Positions 34,643-46,401 are shown, counted from the first letter of the stretch. The stretch is DNA of 64,000 bases from Isoetes taiwanensis (GCA_021234155.1 JAJEKV010000041.1:9631018-9695017); one strand, 5' to 3'. The notes: generated by a model from the sequence alone, not told the origin. Numbers and translations are program-made.

Positions 34643-36484
34643 CAGGGGATCAACACTTAAATCCCGGATTGGTTATTTGGGATCGCTGAGGTCAATGTGC
34701 TAAAAGTGAAATCTGTCAATTGTCAGCCGACGGTATAACATCGTTGTGCTTTGCCATAGATAAGCCTTTGGGCTGATAGATCCGCATGCCGAAATGGGCA
34801 CCACGGATACTTAACTGTATTCTACTCTGTAGCATAGATTTTGAGTTCTAATGGGCTCTGCTTCAATCGGCTTAATTCTTGCCAAAAGGGGCGCTGCTTA
34901 ATTCTTGCCAAAAGGGGCGCTGTTAGTGGTTCTACAGAAGCTTTAATTTTTGGGTCTGTTTTAGCACTAGGTGGATACATCTTAGCTGATCTTGGGACGG
35001 GAATTTATCACTGAGGGATTGCTAACTACGGTAGTGCAAAAACTCCCCCTCAATAGATTTCGCCGGAAACCAGCTATCGCGAATCAGCATGCCGCGGTGA
35101 ATACAGCCAAACGCATTCTGATTCTACCTACCAAACGAATCTATGGTTAAAGCCTATAGCCTTTACAGCAAGACCCAAAGTGAGATACACTTTTGAATCT
35201 CACAAAACTCTCATAAAACTGTGCTTAGAGCTTAAAAATCCTGAAATAGGATCTGCAAAGCTGCAAATTGGGTCTCAGGGCCCTTAAATCGAAAGTTTGC
35301 ACTCTGTTTTGCTCGGTAGGGCTCAAAAAGGATCTCTAAACTCTGTTTTATTTGATAGGTCTGTAAATTGGCCTGGCAGTCTGCAAATCGGCCTAGTAAT
35401 AGCTAAATTAGGCTAACTCTGCATTGTTCGCTGATCCCATACACATCGGCAGGTATGTTTGCTCAGGGAATTCTATACCAGCGGAGTGGGTTTTGAGAAA
35501 ACAATACTTCTGGGTTTCACAGCAAAATTTACAGATGGGCTGGTCAAGGATTCGTTTAATTGGACTTTGAATTCTGGATAAGCTAAGCAAGCTTGCAAAA
35601 TCTCCGGTCATGGCTTACGCTTGCAAGGAGTTTGCAGATGTAAATTAAACTGAACTTACACAGAAAAGATAGAAACGTGCCTGTTTTTTCTTCTGTGTCG
35701 CTCCGGTGAAGACTCTGTGTTTTACTTCTCCCTTGGTTCAGCCTCGATTATCTGACTTCACTTTATTCTAAGCATCAGCTTCCATGGTTTAACGGTCAAT
35801 GCTAATTTGTGCAACAGAGTAAAGCTTGTTTCAATATTAACTTCCCAAATCTCTCCACCAGCCTGAACGATTTTAAATCTGGCCGTAACAGGGCGGGAAT
35901 AGTTTCTAGATAAGATGTGAATGTAAAGAACGTGTATCTAGATTTTGTTTGCTTCACCTTGGCTTCTTCCAATCTTTGCTTGGCTGTGATCTTCGCCCAA
36001 CGACTTTGTTGGTCTGCGTGGATGCGTTTACAGAGTAAGCTCGTGGCAGTCCATGCTTCTAGAGCGGCTCAAAGAGGATGCTAATCTTAGCCTTGGCAGA
36101 TATAGGAGTTAGCTTTCAACGTATCAGTTTGTGCTGGAAATCAATTCTCGATTCCAAAAGTGGACATTTTGGAATTTTTTTGTTTATTTTTGGAGCCGGA
36201 AAGGTGAGCCAGTAATTCTATATGTAGTAAGATAAGACAAGAATTTAGCGCGCCTCCGCCAGCGCCTATTGAGCTATAGGGTCCCTTTTTTTTTTTTTTT
36301 TTTTTTGGATTTGAGGTGTTTATTGCAACTCTAGGAGTTGAATATTTGCTCCATTGTTTGGCATTTTAACCTGAAAAAACTTCTCGTACTTGGGTGCCTA
36401 GAAAGTGTCCTTTCAAGAGCTAGGTGGAGATGAAAATTGAGCTAGATTGCATTAGCTATAGGGTGCATGTTTCTGAAATTTATG
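34643..36484. other. No recognised gene
   Basis: Holds a 26-bp tandem duplication (gcttaattcttgccaaaaggg, about 34870-34921) and a 21-base poly-T run at about 36286-36306, which could be the poly-A end of a minus-strand retroposon. Short frames on both strands lack known motifs. About 36467-36484 (gcatgtttctgaaattta) recurs at about 48087, so the flank of the MULE is itself repetitive. Confidence 0.4.
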
Positions 36485-36493
36485 GTTTAAATG
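36485..36493. repeat. 9-bp target site duplication, left
   Basis: GTTTAAATG, repeated exactly at 46339-46347. A 9-bp duplication is the signature of Mutator-like transposition. Confidence 0.9.
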
Positions 36494-37175
36494 GGGTGAA
36501 AATATCCTTACCCTGGTTTTGGTGATTCCATGGCGGTTATTCCCTACCCGGCGGAATCACAAACCCCCCAGCGGGATCGTCTTGCGGAGGCCCGTTTTCG
36601 TACGGCGATGCGGTAATAAATTCAATACCGTCCAGCGGAATCACAGCGGTAGAATCTTTGCCGGATGGAATCTAGCGTATTTATACCTCGCGAAGGAATC
36701 ACGGCGGCGGAATACCGTCGGGCCGGAATCTGCGGAATTATTCCCGCGATGGAATCGCGGCGTTATATCTGCCCGGATGGAATCACTGCGTGAGGATTCC
36801 ACCCGAAGGAATCACGCCCGGGGAATACCGTCGGGCCGGAATCACCGCGGAATTATTCCAGCGATGGAATCCGGCGGCGTAAATAATCCGCCGGATGGAA
36901 TCACCGCCCGAGGGGATCCCACGACGCGGAATCACCACCTTGCAATTCCGGGGCCGGAATCACCATATTACGATTCCGTTCGATGGAATCACCAACATCA
37001 CGAATAGGTCGTGGAATCACCAAAGTCGATTCCACCGAGCCGGAATCACTTCACTACGACCATTCCTCGCGGAATCACCTGTCGATTCCTTGCGGACGGA
37101 ATCACCAAGCAAAATCGATTCCGTCCGGTGGAATCGCGTCGTGTGAATCCACGGATGGAATCACCAGTGGAATTC
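36494..37175. repeat. Left terminal inverted repeat of the MULE
   Basis: Starts GGGTGAAAATATCCTTACCC, then a ladder of short palindromic units, ggtgattcc ... ggaatcacc, spaced roughly every 35-45 bp. The right TIR carries the same order in reverse (ccctggttttggtgattcca here, tggaatcaccaaaaccaggg at about 46299-46318). Open frames in this stretch, such as 36519-37007, are products of the repeat and not genes. Confidence 0.85.
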
Positions 37176-37637
37176 TCCAAGCGAATGCATGTTCGACGCG
37201 TCACAACATCAAGACGCATTCATGGACGGATCGGCGGGTAGTGTGGTGTCGTCGTGAGTCCAACTTCGCGAATTTAAAAAGCGTGCATCCCAGCACCCTT
37301 TTGTGTACCATGCGATGGAATCACCTCCTCTATTCATCATCAGGGATTCACACGGCATTCCCTCTGCTCTAGGGCGGCATCGGGGAGCTTCGGGATGGAT
37401 TTGGACGAAGGATCGAGGAGGTTAGTGCCTGAAACAAGCCCGATTTGCATGTCCTTGCGGTAGGGGCAAGCTCGATAGCATTTTTATTGGCGGTGCAATC
37501 GGGGCATTTGGCAAAGCAGACCACGAGAAGGGCATTTTGATCCTGATCGTGCCACAGGTTATGTTAGAGCACCGAGTCTGAACCCGGAAGGAGGAGGTAC
37601 TCAACCCGGTTTGGGTGTGCCACATTCCCACCTCACG

Positions 37638-39690
37638 GGTTGGGGATTTCATGGCGGGGAGCAAAAAGTGGGGAAGCACCATGCGGTTTCTACATAAGAA
37701 GCTCTCAAAGAAATAAAGAGCTATCAAACCAGGGCAAAGGTTCATATTTGACTTTGAAGAGGTGTGAATTTCCTTTCCTAGCTTGTGATAATTTATTTGG
37801 ATTTTAAAGCATGCGATTCATTCCTGTGCAACAAAGATGCTTGGTGTGTCTTTGGGCGGAAGACAATTCGAGAACACTCATGTTGTTGAGGATCGGCGTC
37901 CCCTCGAGGCCAAAGAAGGAAGAGGATTGAGAGAGGGGAGAGTGTTAGAAGGGGTTGCCAATGTCATTTTACTTTGAAACAGCTCTATCTTCTTCCCAAT
38001 TGCACTCAAATTACCTATCACAAATGGGATCATGTGAACAAGCAAGGTGCAATCTGCCATGGTAAAAGCACAACCTATTGAGAAAGGGTTGAGGTATAGG
38101 CTATGCAAGTGGCTCTCTTTGAAAAGAAAGAATGGATCAAGCGAAGCTAGTGCACTATATAACACCTAGAATGGTGATGAACATCCACCCGGAGAGGGTG
38201 AACTTGAAGAAAAAGCTGGTTGGTTTGGAGGGGTTGTGTAGGGCGACATGTTGAAGATGCATGATGTCTACAATATTGATAAATTGGTGGCTCGAAATGT
38301 ATGGAAGTTGCATGAAGACCAAGCAACAAGCATCAACATGTGGGTCCAACAACACCAAGATTGTGTCTTCCACTACGAACAAGGTGACATCTTTCAACTT
38401 GGGGTCATGACTCCCATTCAAAGGGATGCCATGGTGAGATTCGGGAAAGGATAGAGCTATATGCCTTGACTCCACCTACAAGACAAGCGAGAAGAGGTTT
38501 GGTTGCTCTTTTTTAGGTTTCTTGGAAATTAGGTTTGCTAAAAGCGTGTTTCTATTTACATAGGTATTACCTCTTCACTCTCATTGGATTCGATGACCAC
38601 TTCAATGGGCTGCCTTGGCTTGGATAATCACGAATACCCAAAAAGAAAGAGACAATAGCTAGATGGTTGGAAGCTATGAAAGTGTGGATTGAACATCCAC
38701 GGCGACACTTGGAAGCCCTCATGTTTTATCACCGATTCTTGTGGCCTTGAAATACGAGGCGATAAAGAAGGTAACATTGTTTGCTAGTTTTCCTCATTTT
38801 CATTCTAGCTTATTTGGTTCCATACTAACCCATGTGTCAACTTTCCACCTCCACCATAGGTTTTTCCCTAAATGCGTGTCAACCTTTGCATCGGCGCGTG
38901 AGGAGAGATTGGTTGAAGTGGTTGACAAAGAGCGTGAAGAATAAAGATTTGAGGAACCAAATGTTCAAGGAGTTGGCGAGATCATGTATGGAACAAAGTG
39001 TCCCCAGGTAACAATGAGTATGGGGATGATTACATCTGTTTGTTAGAGAAGAGGCTTGAGGAAGTTGGAAGCATTAAAGAAAGTACCCACAATATCCAAA
39101 GTTGGCGGCCTACATGAGTCAAAGTGGACTCGCAACATTTGTGATTGGGTCACAGCCACAAGAATGTTTCCCCATTCAATCAAGAAACCAATCTTTGCAA
39201 TAGAGGAAGCCCCGCACAAGGCACTAAAATTGCGCCTCGGGATTTTCAAGTCGGTTAAAAGGCGAGAAGGATAGATTGGCTACTTCACATGCTTGTCCAT
39301 GATGTGGAGACCCACATGGCATACTCTAGGTAATTACTGGAAGTGACTAAAATTTGCTTCATGTATGCACTAACCCTCCATATTGTATCATTTGCTTGCT
39401 GACAGGGGGTTGAAGGAAGCTGGTTTTGTGATAAACACATCACAAGAGCAAATTATAGAGTCGGCTATTCGCGGGGCTAGGCAAATTCCGATGATGCGGT
39501 CACATTTCGTGGACCTCGATGGAGGAGAGGCCTATGTCCAAACTCTCGATTTGAACCGCCAACCCTACTTTGTCAATGGGGCAAATAAAATTGGGCGAGT
39601 TGTGATTGCCCATGGGAAGCCAAGGGGAACATTTGCAAACACCAAGTGAAGGTTATCAAATGATGGATAGATGCGGGGATCAAGATCTCC
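37638..39690 (+). pseudogene. MULE transposase (FAR1-like zinc finger, DDE core, SWIM finger)
   Basis: Transposase that would cut and insert MULE ends in the nucleus. In order: AIKPGQRFIFDFEE (about 37718); a Cys/His block C-Q-C-H-F ... Y-H-K-W-D-H ... I-C-H-G (37955-38062); LKMHDVYNIDKLVARN, SINMWVQQ and LGVMTPIQRDAMVRFG; first Asp in L-D-S-T-Y-K-T (about 38465); TLIGFDDHFNGLPW; second Asp in F-I-T-D-S (about 38726); RRDWLKWLTKSVKNKDLRNQ; Glu in AIEEAPHKALKLRL (about 39200); RIDWLLHMLVHDVETHMAYS; and a SWIM finger C-D-C-P-W-E-A-K-G-N-I-C-K-H (39601-39642). Introns: 38771-38859 and 39330-39405 have good GT-AG ends, and the second joins S-R to G-L-K-E-A-G in frame; 38502-38563 is likely. Several frame breaks remain, so it is a pseudogene or miscalled. 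Confidence 0.85.
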
Positions 39691-40194
39691 TTCAAGTTCT
39701 AGGGTCCCAACATGGAAATGCATCGGTGGCATGGAGCTCTTTAGCCCATGTAGATCTGGTAACACCCATGCCAATATCCTTGAAGGGGCGAGGTGGACAT
39801 AACTAGTCTACAAGATGATATTAAACCAACCCCAAGAGTTGGCTTGGCGGTGGAAGATGCTAGGGCATCTTTGGAGTCTTGTGTTGCTAGGGTTATGGGG
39901 CGGGCCTCAAAGGATCCCACCCTCCTCATAGCCAGAAAGTGATGATGATGAGGCGACTTGACACAAGACTTCGAAAGGATGAATGAGGAGGAGGCCAATG
40001 ACACAACCATAACATCTCTGCCGGTTTTGAGGGAAGAGGAGGCCTATGTACGAGTCTTGCTAGGGTGAAACCACTCTTGGAAATAGGGAAGAAGGAAGCA
40101 AAGAAAAGGAAAGTTAGTTGGAAGGAATATGAAATGGAAAACCTTGTCTAGATGTATTAATACTCTATGTATAACCCTGACTACTCCATGAAAT
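39691..40194. other. 3' end of the transposase region
   Basis: Just before this, G-I-N-L-L-Q-V-L-G-S-Q-H-G (about 39678-39720) resembles the end of MULE transposases. The rest holds no recognised coding sequence and leads into the minisatellite. Confidence 0.45.
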
Positions 40195-41305
40195 AGTACT
40201 CGATGTATAAATACTCCATACACTTCAATCCCATGTGCCAAGTCACCATACACTCCAATCCCATGTGCCAAGTCACCATACACATGGAGTATTTATACAT
40301 GGTGTATTTATACATCTAGTGCCAAGTCACCATACATGGATTACTTATACATGGAGTATTTATACATGGAGTATTTATATATCTAGTATTTATACATGGA
40401 GTATTTATACATGGAGTATTTATACATGGAGTATTTATACTCTAGTATTAAACATGGAGTATTTATACATCTAGTATTTATACATGGGTATTTATACATG
40501 GTATTTATACATGGAGTATTTATACATGTTGTATTTATACATGTAGTATTTATACATCTAGTATTTAGTATTACATACATGGAGTATTTATACATGGTGT
40601 ATTTTTATATCTAGTATTTATACATTTAGTATTTATACATGTTGTATTTATACATGTAGTATTTATACATCTAGTATTTAAACATGGAGTATTTATACAT
40701 CTAGTATTTATACATGGAGTATTTATACATCTTGTATTTATACATGGAGTATTTATACATGTTGTATTTATACATGTAGTATTTATACATCTAGTATTTA
40801 TACATGGAGTATTTATACATGGTGTATTTATACACATCTAGTTTTATGGTGTATTTGTACATGGGTATTTATACATCTAGTATTTAAACATGGGTATTTA
40901 TACATCTAGTATTTATACATGGAGTATTTATCATGGTGGTATTTATACATGGAGTATTTATACATGGGTATTTATACATGGTGTATTTATACATGTAGTA
41001 TTTATACATCTAGTATTTATACATTATTTATACATGGTGTATTTGTACATCTAGTATTTATACATGGAGTATTTATACATGGTGTATTTGTACATTATTT
41101 ACATGTAGTATTTACACATGGAGTATTTATATATGTAGTATTTGTACATGGTGTATTTATACATGTATTTATACATGGAGGTGGAGTATTTATACATGGA
41201 GTATTTGTACATGGTGTATTTATACATGGAGTATTTATACATGGTGTATTTATACATGGAGTATTTATACATGGTGTATTTATACATGGAGTATTTACAC
41301 ATGGA
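40195..41305. repeat. 15-bp minisatellite (gtatttatacatgga)
   Basis: About 1.1 kb of tandem gtatttatacatgga units with variants (catctagta, catggtgta, catgtagta) and occasional deletions. The first units (about 40195-40225) are in the opposite orientation. Because 15 is divisible by 3 and the unit lacks stops in most frames, long frames appear on both strands (E-Y-L-Y-M, H-G-V-F-I, C-I-N-T-P repeats). These are not genes. Confidence 0.92.
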
Positions 41306-41519
41306 ATCACCATACGGCCGGCCTTGCGGATGTATCGAGGAAAAAAAGCGGTTTGTATGCATGGGAGGTTGTATGTGGTTGCAATTTGAAGCTAAGCTGA
41401 GCAGTTGAACATCAAGCAACTTAGATTTATATTATCAAAAGAAGCCCTTAGGCAAGGTAGCTACCGGGAACTCAAAAGTCAAGAGGGATTAGGACTTCCT
41501 CCACATTCATAGATACGTG
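41306..41519. other. MULE interior, no gene seen
   Basis: Starts with a TIR-like word (catggaatcaccatacgg) and shows no coding motif. Confidence 0.4.
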
Positions 41520-42440
41520 TGTTAAGAAAAAAAAAGGGGCGCTCCTCCTTCATGAATCGCCATGACTATGCCAGCATAAGGGGGCGGGCTCGTTTTGTCT
41601 GCGAAGTTCAAGCGGTGAGTTAGTTCCAGCGGTTTGTAAAGAACATCAAGCGAATAGCGACCACTGAAGTCGGACCTTCTGGCTGGTAGACAGTTAACCT
41701 TCCCGAACTTGGGTCTCTGCGGCCGGGGCAGCTGGGAACACAAAATCATCGTCATCTGGCTCGTCCTTGCACTCCTCCGCCGGCTCGCTTAGAACCACGA
41801 GAATCTTTGCGGGCACACTCCTTCACTTTCGCTGGAACCACGGAATCTTTGCAGGCCACACTCCGCCGCTCGCTTTGAACCACGAAACTTTGCGGCCACA
41901 CTTTGCGGATGGCGCCGGCGCCGGTTGCGTGAATGTAGGTAAGCAGATTCTTTGCCCACTCCCCATCAAGCGTCTCCGTGCGGGGATGTGTGAAAGCGTT
42001 GGAGACCTTCCACGAGGAATCCTTATGCACTCTAGCCGCGTCCGAAGGTATGGCGGCGAAATTGGCGGGACCTCTACCGATTGCCGCGACTCAGGAGGCG
42101 GCTGCTGCGAGACTCTCAAGCACGCAATCCTTGGCGCCTCAAACCGAGGGTCCACCGCGAGGGGCGCCGTCGATTCACGGCTCTTGGGGGCGATCCGCCA
42201 TGCACGGAACTTCGGCTACAAATCGTAAGAACATCCATCGTTTGGTTTCTGGCGAACATGATTCTTCTGGATTTATAGAGCCGCGGAGGTTGCTGGACCT
42301 GATGATGATATGCTGGAAGCTAGCGGCGATGGCTGGGAAGCAAGCGCCGACGGGGAAGATCGAAGCGCCTCACAGGAACGACAGCCAAGGAATTATGATT
42401 CAATACGAAGAGGATGGCGCTGGTCCGGCGGGCGAAGTAT
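41520..42440. other. GC-rich segment inside the MULE, possible captured gene fragment
   Basis: Base composition jumps here, with many CpG, relative to the AT-rich minisatellite. Frames stay open on both strands (41978-42442 plus, 41752-42030 minus), as expected for GC-rich DNA. cgctttgaaccacgaa-type words repeat at 41790-41900. I do not recognise a protein. It ends in a TIR-like unit (gattccgtccggtggaatca). Capture of a host gene 5' region is plausible but unproven. Confidence 0.4.
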
Positions 42441-42715
42441 GATTCCGTCCGGTGGAATCACCCCCTATGGGCCTAGATTTAAGCCCTAAAATTGTCCGTC
42501 GGTGTAGCCCACGGCGTGGCGCCGTTTCATTCCACATTGCGTCGTCGGTTAAGCGTCGTCCAGAGTGGCAGTCCTTTGACGTGACCAAGCAATTAATGCC
42601 TGCGGCATGCAATGATGGGGGCGGGCATTCCATTGGATGGAATCACCAGCTTGTGATTCCACCGGATAGAATCACCCGCCGAGAATCACCCACCGGATGG
42701 AATCACCTACCCACA
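42439..42715. repeat. Internal block of MULE TIR subrepeats
   Basis: Units gattccgtccggtggaatca (42441-42460), tggatggaatcaccagc, gtgattccaccggatagaat and ggatggaatcacc (42633-42715) are those of the terminal repeats but lie in the middle of the element. This suggests a nested or fused second element of the same family, or TIR spread by rearrangement. Confidence 0.6.
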
Positions 42716-42899
42716 CTCACGACCATTGCCAGACAAATAGTTCTCTATTTTTTTGAATGGGCGGCATATTGAATATTCACGTTCAAAAATTTGAAAGCAG
42801 TTCGCGCTAAATTACTTTCAAATTCAAATTCAAATGAGTTCAAAGTCGAAACATTAGGAAGTCAGATTAAACCCGGCAATCTTTGGTATTTTTCTTTAT

Positions 42900-44000
42900 T
42901 ATATTCACGGTTTCTCACATACATAATAAAAATTCAAGGCCCATGCACCCTTAAGCGGGTCATGGGGCCATGGATTTTCACTCCAATCTCCCTCGGGCAA
43001 GTGGAAGGTGGTTCTTCTTTCTTTGCACCACAGTCTCCCGGTTTTTGTAACATCGCGCAAATGAGGACCTCGATGGTCAATCTCGGCCGCGCCCAAACCA
43101 TTTGGAAGCATCGACAACTGCAAGCTGGGAAAATTAGCCGCGAAGTTGAATAGACTAGATAAAATTGGACACATATAAATACCCACAGTTGCTCTTTGGT
43201 GTTGCGGATATCACGCAAGAACCACTTGGCGAAAGCAGATGGTGTAAATTCCGCAATCACGGGTGTTTTTCTCTTTGAGGACCTTGAGAGAGCTTGGCGG
43301 GCATTGTGCAATCTGGGCGACTCAAAACTCCACCTCTTCATAGCGTCGGAAACAAATCACGGGGCCAAAGGAATGAGAGAAACCCAAAAATTGACTGAAA
43401 GGGGCATAATTTTAACTTACAATGTGGGTAGCTTGGTGCAAGCTCGAGTGCATGCCGACATTGAATCAAATGGAGCAACACTTGGACCGCAGTCACGGGC
43501 ACGTGGCATGCATCGTCTGAAACCAATATGAACAAGCTCCGATTGATTCTTTGCAAACAATTGCAAAACCGAATTAAGGTTCAATTGCCCATGAATGGAT
43601 TTAAAGCAGTTCTTTACGCTCATGGTGGGAAGTAATAGAACCCGACATTACGCATCGCCAATTACGCTTTGATGAGCGGTTTCGGTGGGATTAATTTAGC
43701 AAAGCAGATCATATGAACGGATTGACCTTCCAAAGCGTGCGAGAAAAAGCCAAAAGGCCGCGGGATGCGAAAACATCTTTGTGATCTTACGTTTTGGGGA
43801 ATGGAATGTATCAAGGCCTGCGAGACCACATAGTCGGTGAATCAAAGCCTTGTGATGCTCGGGTAGTGCTTATAAGGCCCGACTTACGGTAGATAGGCAC
43901 CAACACATTCTTCATTGATTACGCAATCCACATCATCACCGGGGCCAAGGGAGCTGTCATGAAATCTTGGGGAGAAGTTGCCATACACACGAAATTCTGC
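42900..44000 (-). other. Minus-strand gene-like segment, unrecognised
   Basis: Coding-like minus-strand stretches: 43341-42934 (135 residues, with EFTPSAFAKWFLRDIRNTKE and a Cys-rich part) and 43623-43417. They may be exons of one captured gene with introns or a broken frame. No domain is recognisable. The plus-strand frames over the same bases (42791-43153, 43196-43531) are equally long, so direction is uncertain. Confidence 0.35.
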
Positions 44001-44219
44001 TGGCGATGATTTCTTGCCCACTTTCGAATGGTTTGTCTTTGCTTAGTGTCGATGGGTATTTAAATGTAAAGATTCTGAGTCCACCTCAGGAAAAGACCTG
44101 ATTGATAAAGAGAACACTGAATTAAAAAGGCGGCTTCGACCTATGCATCATGGGGATCTCAATTAAAAGTGCCCTCCTCTTAGATGGAGCTCACGGGATC
44201 GGGGAGTCTATTTGAATGA

Positions 44220-45251
44220 ATTGCCTCACGCAAACCCTCAATGTAGCTGGAGGTTTCAAACACTATATGGTTAGGGGCAAGATACTCCCTGTTTTTTTGC
44301 TGCCCTCTTCTTCCTTGGAGTTTTCGGGGAGCTCACAGGTGGGAGCTTGCACACTTTTCTGGGAGGGGGATGCAAGATCTCCTTGGGCTGTCGCGAGTTC
44401 CTTGCTAAAATCATCATTCTCTACGAGCTTGCTCTACGGAATATGAAATCTCGGCCTTCATCTCTTCAATTTGTCAAACCAAACTGGTGGCGATTTTTTT
44501 TTTCTAATTGCTTCCCTCTTACGCTCCTCCAAAGTTTCCTCTCGTCAGCCTTATCTCCACTGTTGATTGACCCAAGCCGGACCTCATAGCGGGATTAAAG
44601 TCAGGTGCTCAATCGGTCCTCTGCCATAGCCTCGACCCTGCGCTTTGCCCTCACCAAAATCCGCCTAAGATTATCTTGCCGCGGATAATCTTCATCCGGC
44701 GCTTAAAGCTCGGCTTCACCAATTCAAAGTTCCTCTTCCTTACGCTCATTTTGGAGCAAATGGTTTCCGACCTCTTGCCAATGGCGTGACTTGTAATCAT
44801 TCGTCATGGAATGCTTAGCGAGTCTGTGGATCTCGGATCCCATTTTTGGATGCTTTGCTACTACAACCCAGAATAAACAATACCACCGGCCATCGCGATC
44901 AATTTCGTTTTTCGATTTGGCATCCATGTATCGGCGTTATCCTCGGGGAGGGTTCTCCCGGCATCCTCTCCAAAATCTTGGGCTCTGGTAATGAACTTTT
45001 TCCTTTGCATCCTTGCACTCATTCTTTTCTTTACTAGGCGGCTCCCCTTCCAAAGACACAGGAATAATTGGCCTTTCGACTAACAAAAGCTGCGCTTTGC
45101 ACACGGATGCAAGATCTGCCATCTCACTGCGGCTCAAGCGGCTCAAAACACGGAGGAAATTTAGGAGGAGTCCACCTCGAATCGACCAGCTCTTGAATAG
45201 CGGATTGTTGGCGGCAAATTTGAAAGCGGAATTGGCGAGAAGATTGCGCAC
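44220..45251 (-). pseudogene. Putative captured host gene fragment in the MULE
   Basis: Read on the minus strand from 45251: MRNLLANSAFKFAANN ... LLNFLRVLSRLSRSEMADLA, a linker rich in Lys/Glu, then an in-frame stop (about 44941). The same frame continues MDAKSKNEIDRDGRWYC ... MTNDYKSRHWQEVGNHLLQN (to 44724), followed by Arg/Glu-rich helical sequence (about 44690-44400) interrupted by stops. Composition and continuity look like protein coding, but I recognise no family. A CpG-rich region precedes its start. Host gene capture by a Pack-MULE-like process is the simplest reading. Confidence 0.45.
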
Positions 45252-45490
45252 TGGAAGTTCTCATTAGCGAGGTTCGGGGCTTTGATCCATCTGAGCGACG
45301 ACGAAGGGACAAAATTGGCGGGGCGGGAGGGAGGGCGGAAGCCGGAGCGAGGGGAGGAGGCGAGGCGGGCGAAGCTCTCGAGAGAGGGGCTTTTTGGCGC
45401 ATGCGGTAGTGATTCGCCGGAGAGGATCACTATCTTCAGCGGGAAGGCGTGGCATGCGGTGATAGGACAATGAACATGCAATCATTTCCC
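45252..45490 (-). promoter_or_regulatory. CpG-rich leader upstream of the captured fragment
   Basis: Very GC- and CpG-rich with a purine-rich strand (ggcgggagggagggcgg at about 45317). It resembles the GC-rich 5' leader and promoter edge of a plant gene and sits about 160 bases from the right TIR. No TATA box is evident. Confidence 0.4.
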
Positions 45491-45649
45491 TTGTCGGTCG
45501 GCGATTAATGCGGCGACTAATAATACGGCGTCGGACATTCAATTCAAAAGTGAGCCACGAATTTGTACGGCTTTTTTATATCAAATATCCGCGGGTACCC
45601 GTCTTGCGGCGTGGCACCGAAGCGACTGGATCGTCCGTCCGATGGCGGT

Positions 45650-46338
45650 GATTCCATCCGGTGGATTCAGCGGCGGCGTGAATTCCGCCGGCCGGAATCA
45701 GATTTTTGCTGGTGATTCCGTCAGGAAGGAATCGTATTGTGGTGATTCAGTAGGAGGAATGGTCAGGGTGAAGTGATTCCGTCTGGTGGAATCGACTTTG
45801 ATTCTGGCCGGGGCCCGGTATTCTCCATGTTGGGTGATTCCATCGAGCGGAATCAGAATATGGTGATTCCATCGGGGAAATTGCAAGGTGGTGATTAAGA
45901 TAGCGTGGGATCCACGTGTGGTGATTCCATCCGGTATATTTACGGCGTCGTGATTCCATCGCGTGGAATAATTCCGTGGTGATTCCGTCCGAGCCCGGTA
46001 TTCCACGGGCGTGATTCGCCGGTGGAATCCTCGCGTGGTGATTCCATCGGTGGTATTACAACGCCGTGATTCCATCGGCGTGGAATAATTCCGGTGGTGA
46101 TTTCGTCAAGGCGGTATTCCGTCGTCGTGATTCCCGGCGAGGTATAAATCGTTGTGATTCCATCCGGATATTCTCTGGTTGTGATTCAGCGGGGCGGTAT
46201 TGAATTTATTACCGTACTGTCAGGTTCCGGAAACCGGGGCCTCCGGCACGGATCCCGTTGGGGGGGGGGGTTTGTGATTCCGCGGTAGGGAATAACCGCG
46301 ATGGAATCACCAAAACCAGGGTAAGGATATTTTCACCC
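45650..46338. repeat. Right terminal inverted repeat of the MULE
   Basis: Reverse counterpart of 36494-37175, with units such as ggtgattccatcg and gtggaatc, ending GGATATTTTCACCC directly before the GTTTAAATG duplication (46339-46347). Small indels against the left TIR are frequent; a G-run at 46260-46270 replaces mixed sequence at the left end. Confidence 0.85.
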
Positions 46339-46401
46339 GTTTAAATGGGTCAAATAAAACAAAATGTATCAATCAAAATGCGACTGCATGAAATAAAGCC
46401 A

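Larger units (their letters stand above)
36494..46338 (+). mobile_element. 9.8-kb Mutator-like element (MULE) with long subrepeat TIRs
   Basis: Bounded by the exact 9-bp duplication GTTTAAATG. The outermost inverted ends are GGGTGAAAATATCC / GGATATTTTCACCC, and the inverted repeats extend about 690 bp on each side. The interior holds, from left: an intron-containing transposase on the plus strand, a 1.1-kb 15-bp minisatellite, a GC-rich segment, a block of TIR-like subrepeats, and minus-strand gene-like segments with a CpG-rich start next to the right TIR. Known Pack-MULEs capture GC-rich host gene fragments between TIRs; here transposase and putative cargo share one element. Confidence 0.9.

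Noticed and set aside
36519-37372. Four overlapping plus-strand frames with repeated W-N-H / E-S-P residues
   Set aside because: Products of the palindromic TIR subrepeats. The mirror frames at 45698-46075 have the same cause.
39010-39048. 39-bp GT-AG intron in the MULE transposase
   Set aside because: Too short for a plant intron; a local frame error is more likely.
40165-41305. CRISPR array or repeat-spacer structure
   Set aside because: The repeats are contiguous, with no unique spacers, and the window is plant DNA.
40235-41389. Long frames of repeated E-Y-L-Y-M, H-G-V-F-I and C-I-N-T-P residues on both strands
   Set aside because: They arise from the 15-bp tandem repeat, whose length is a multiple of three; no other coding evidence.
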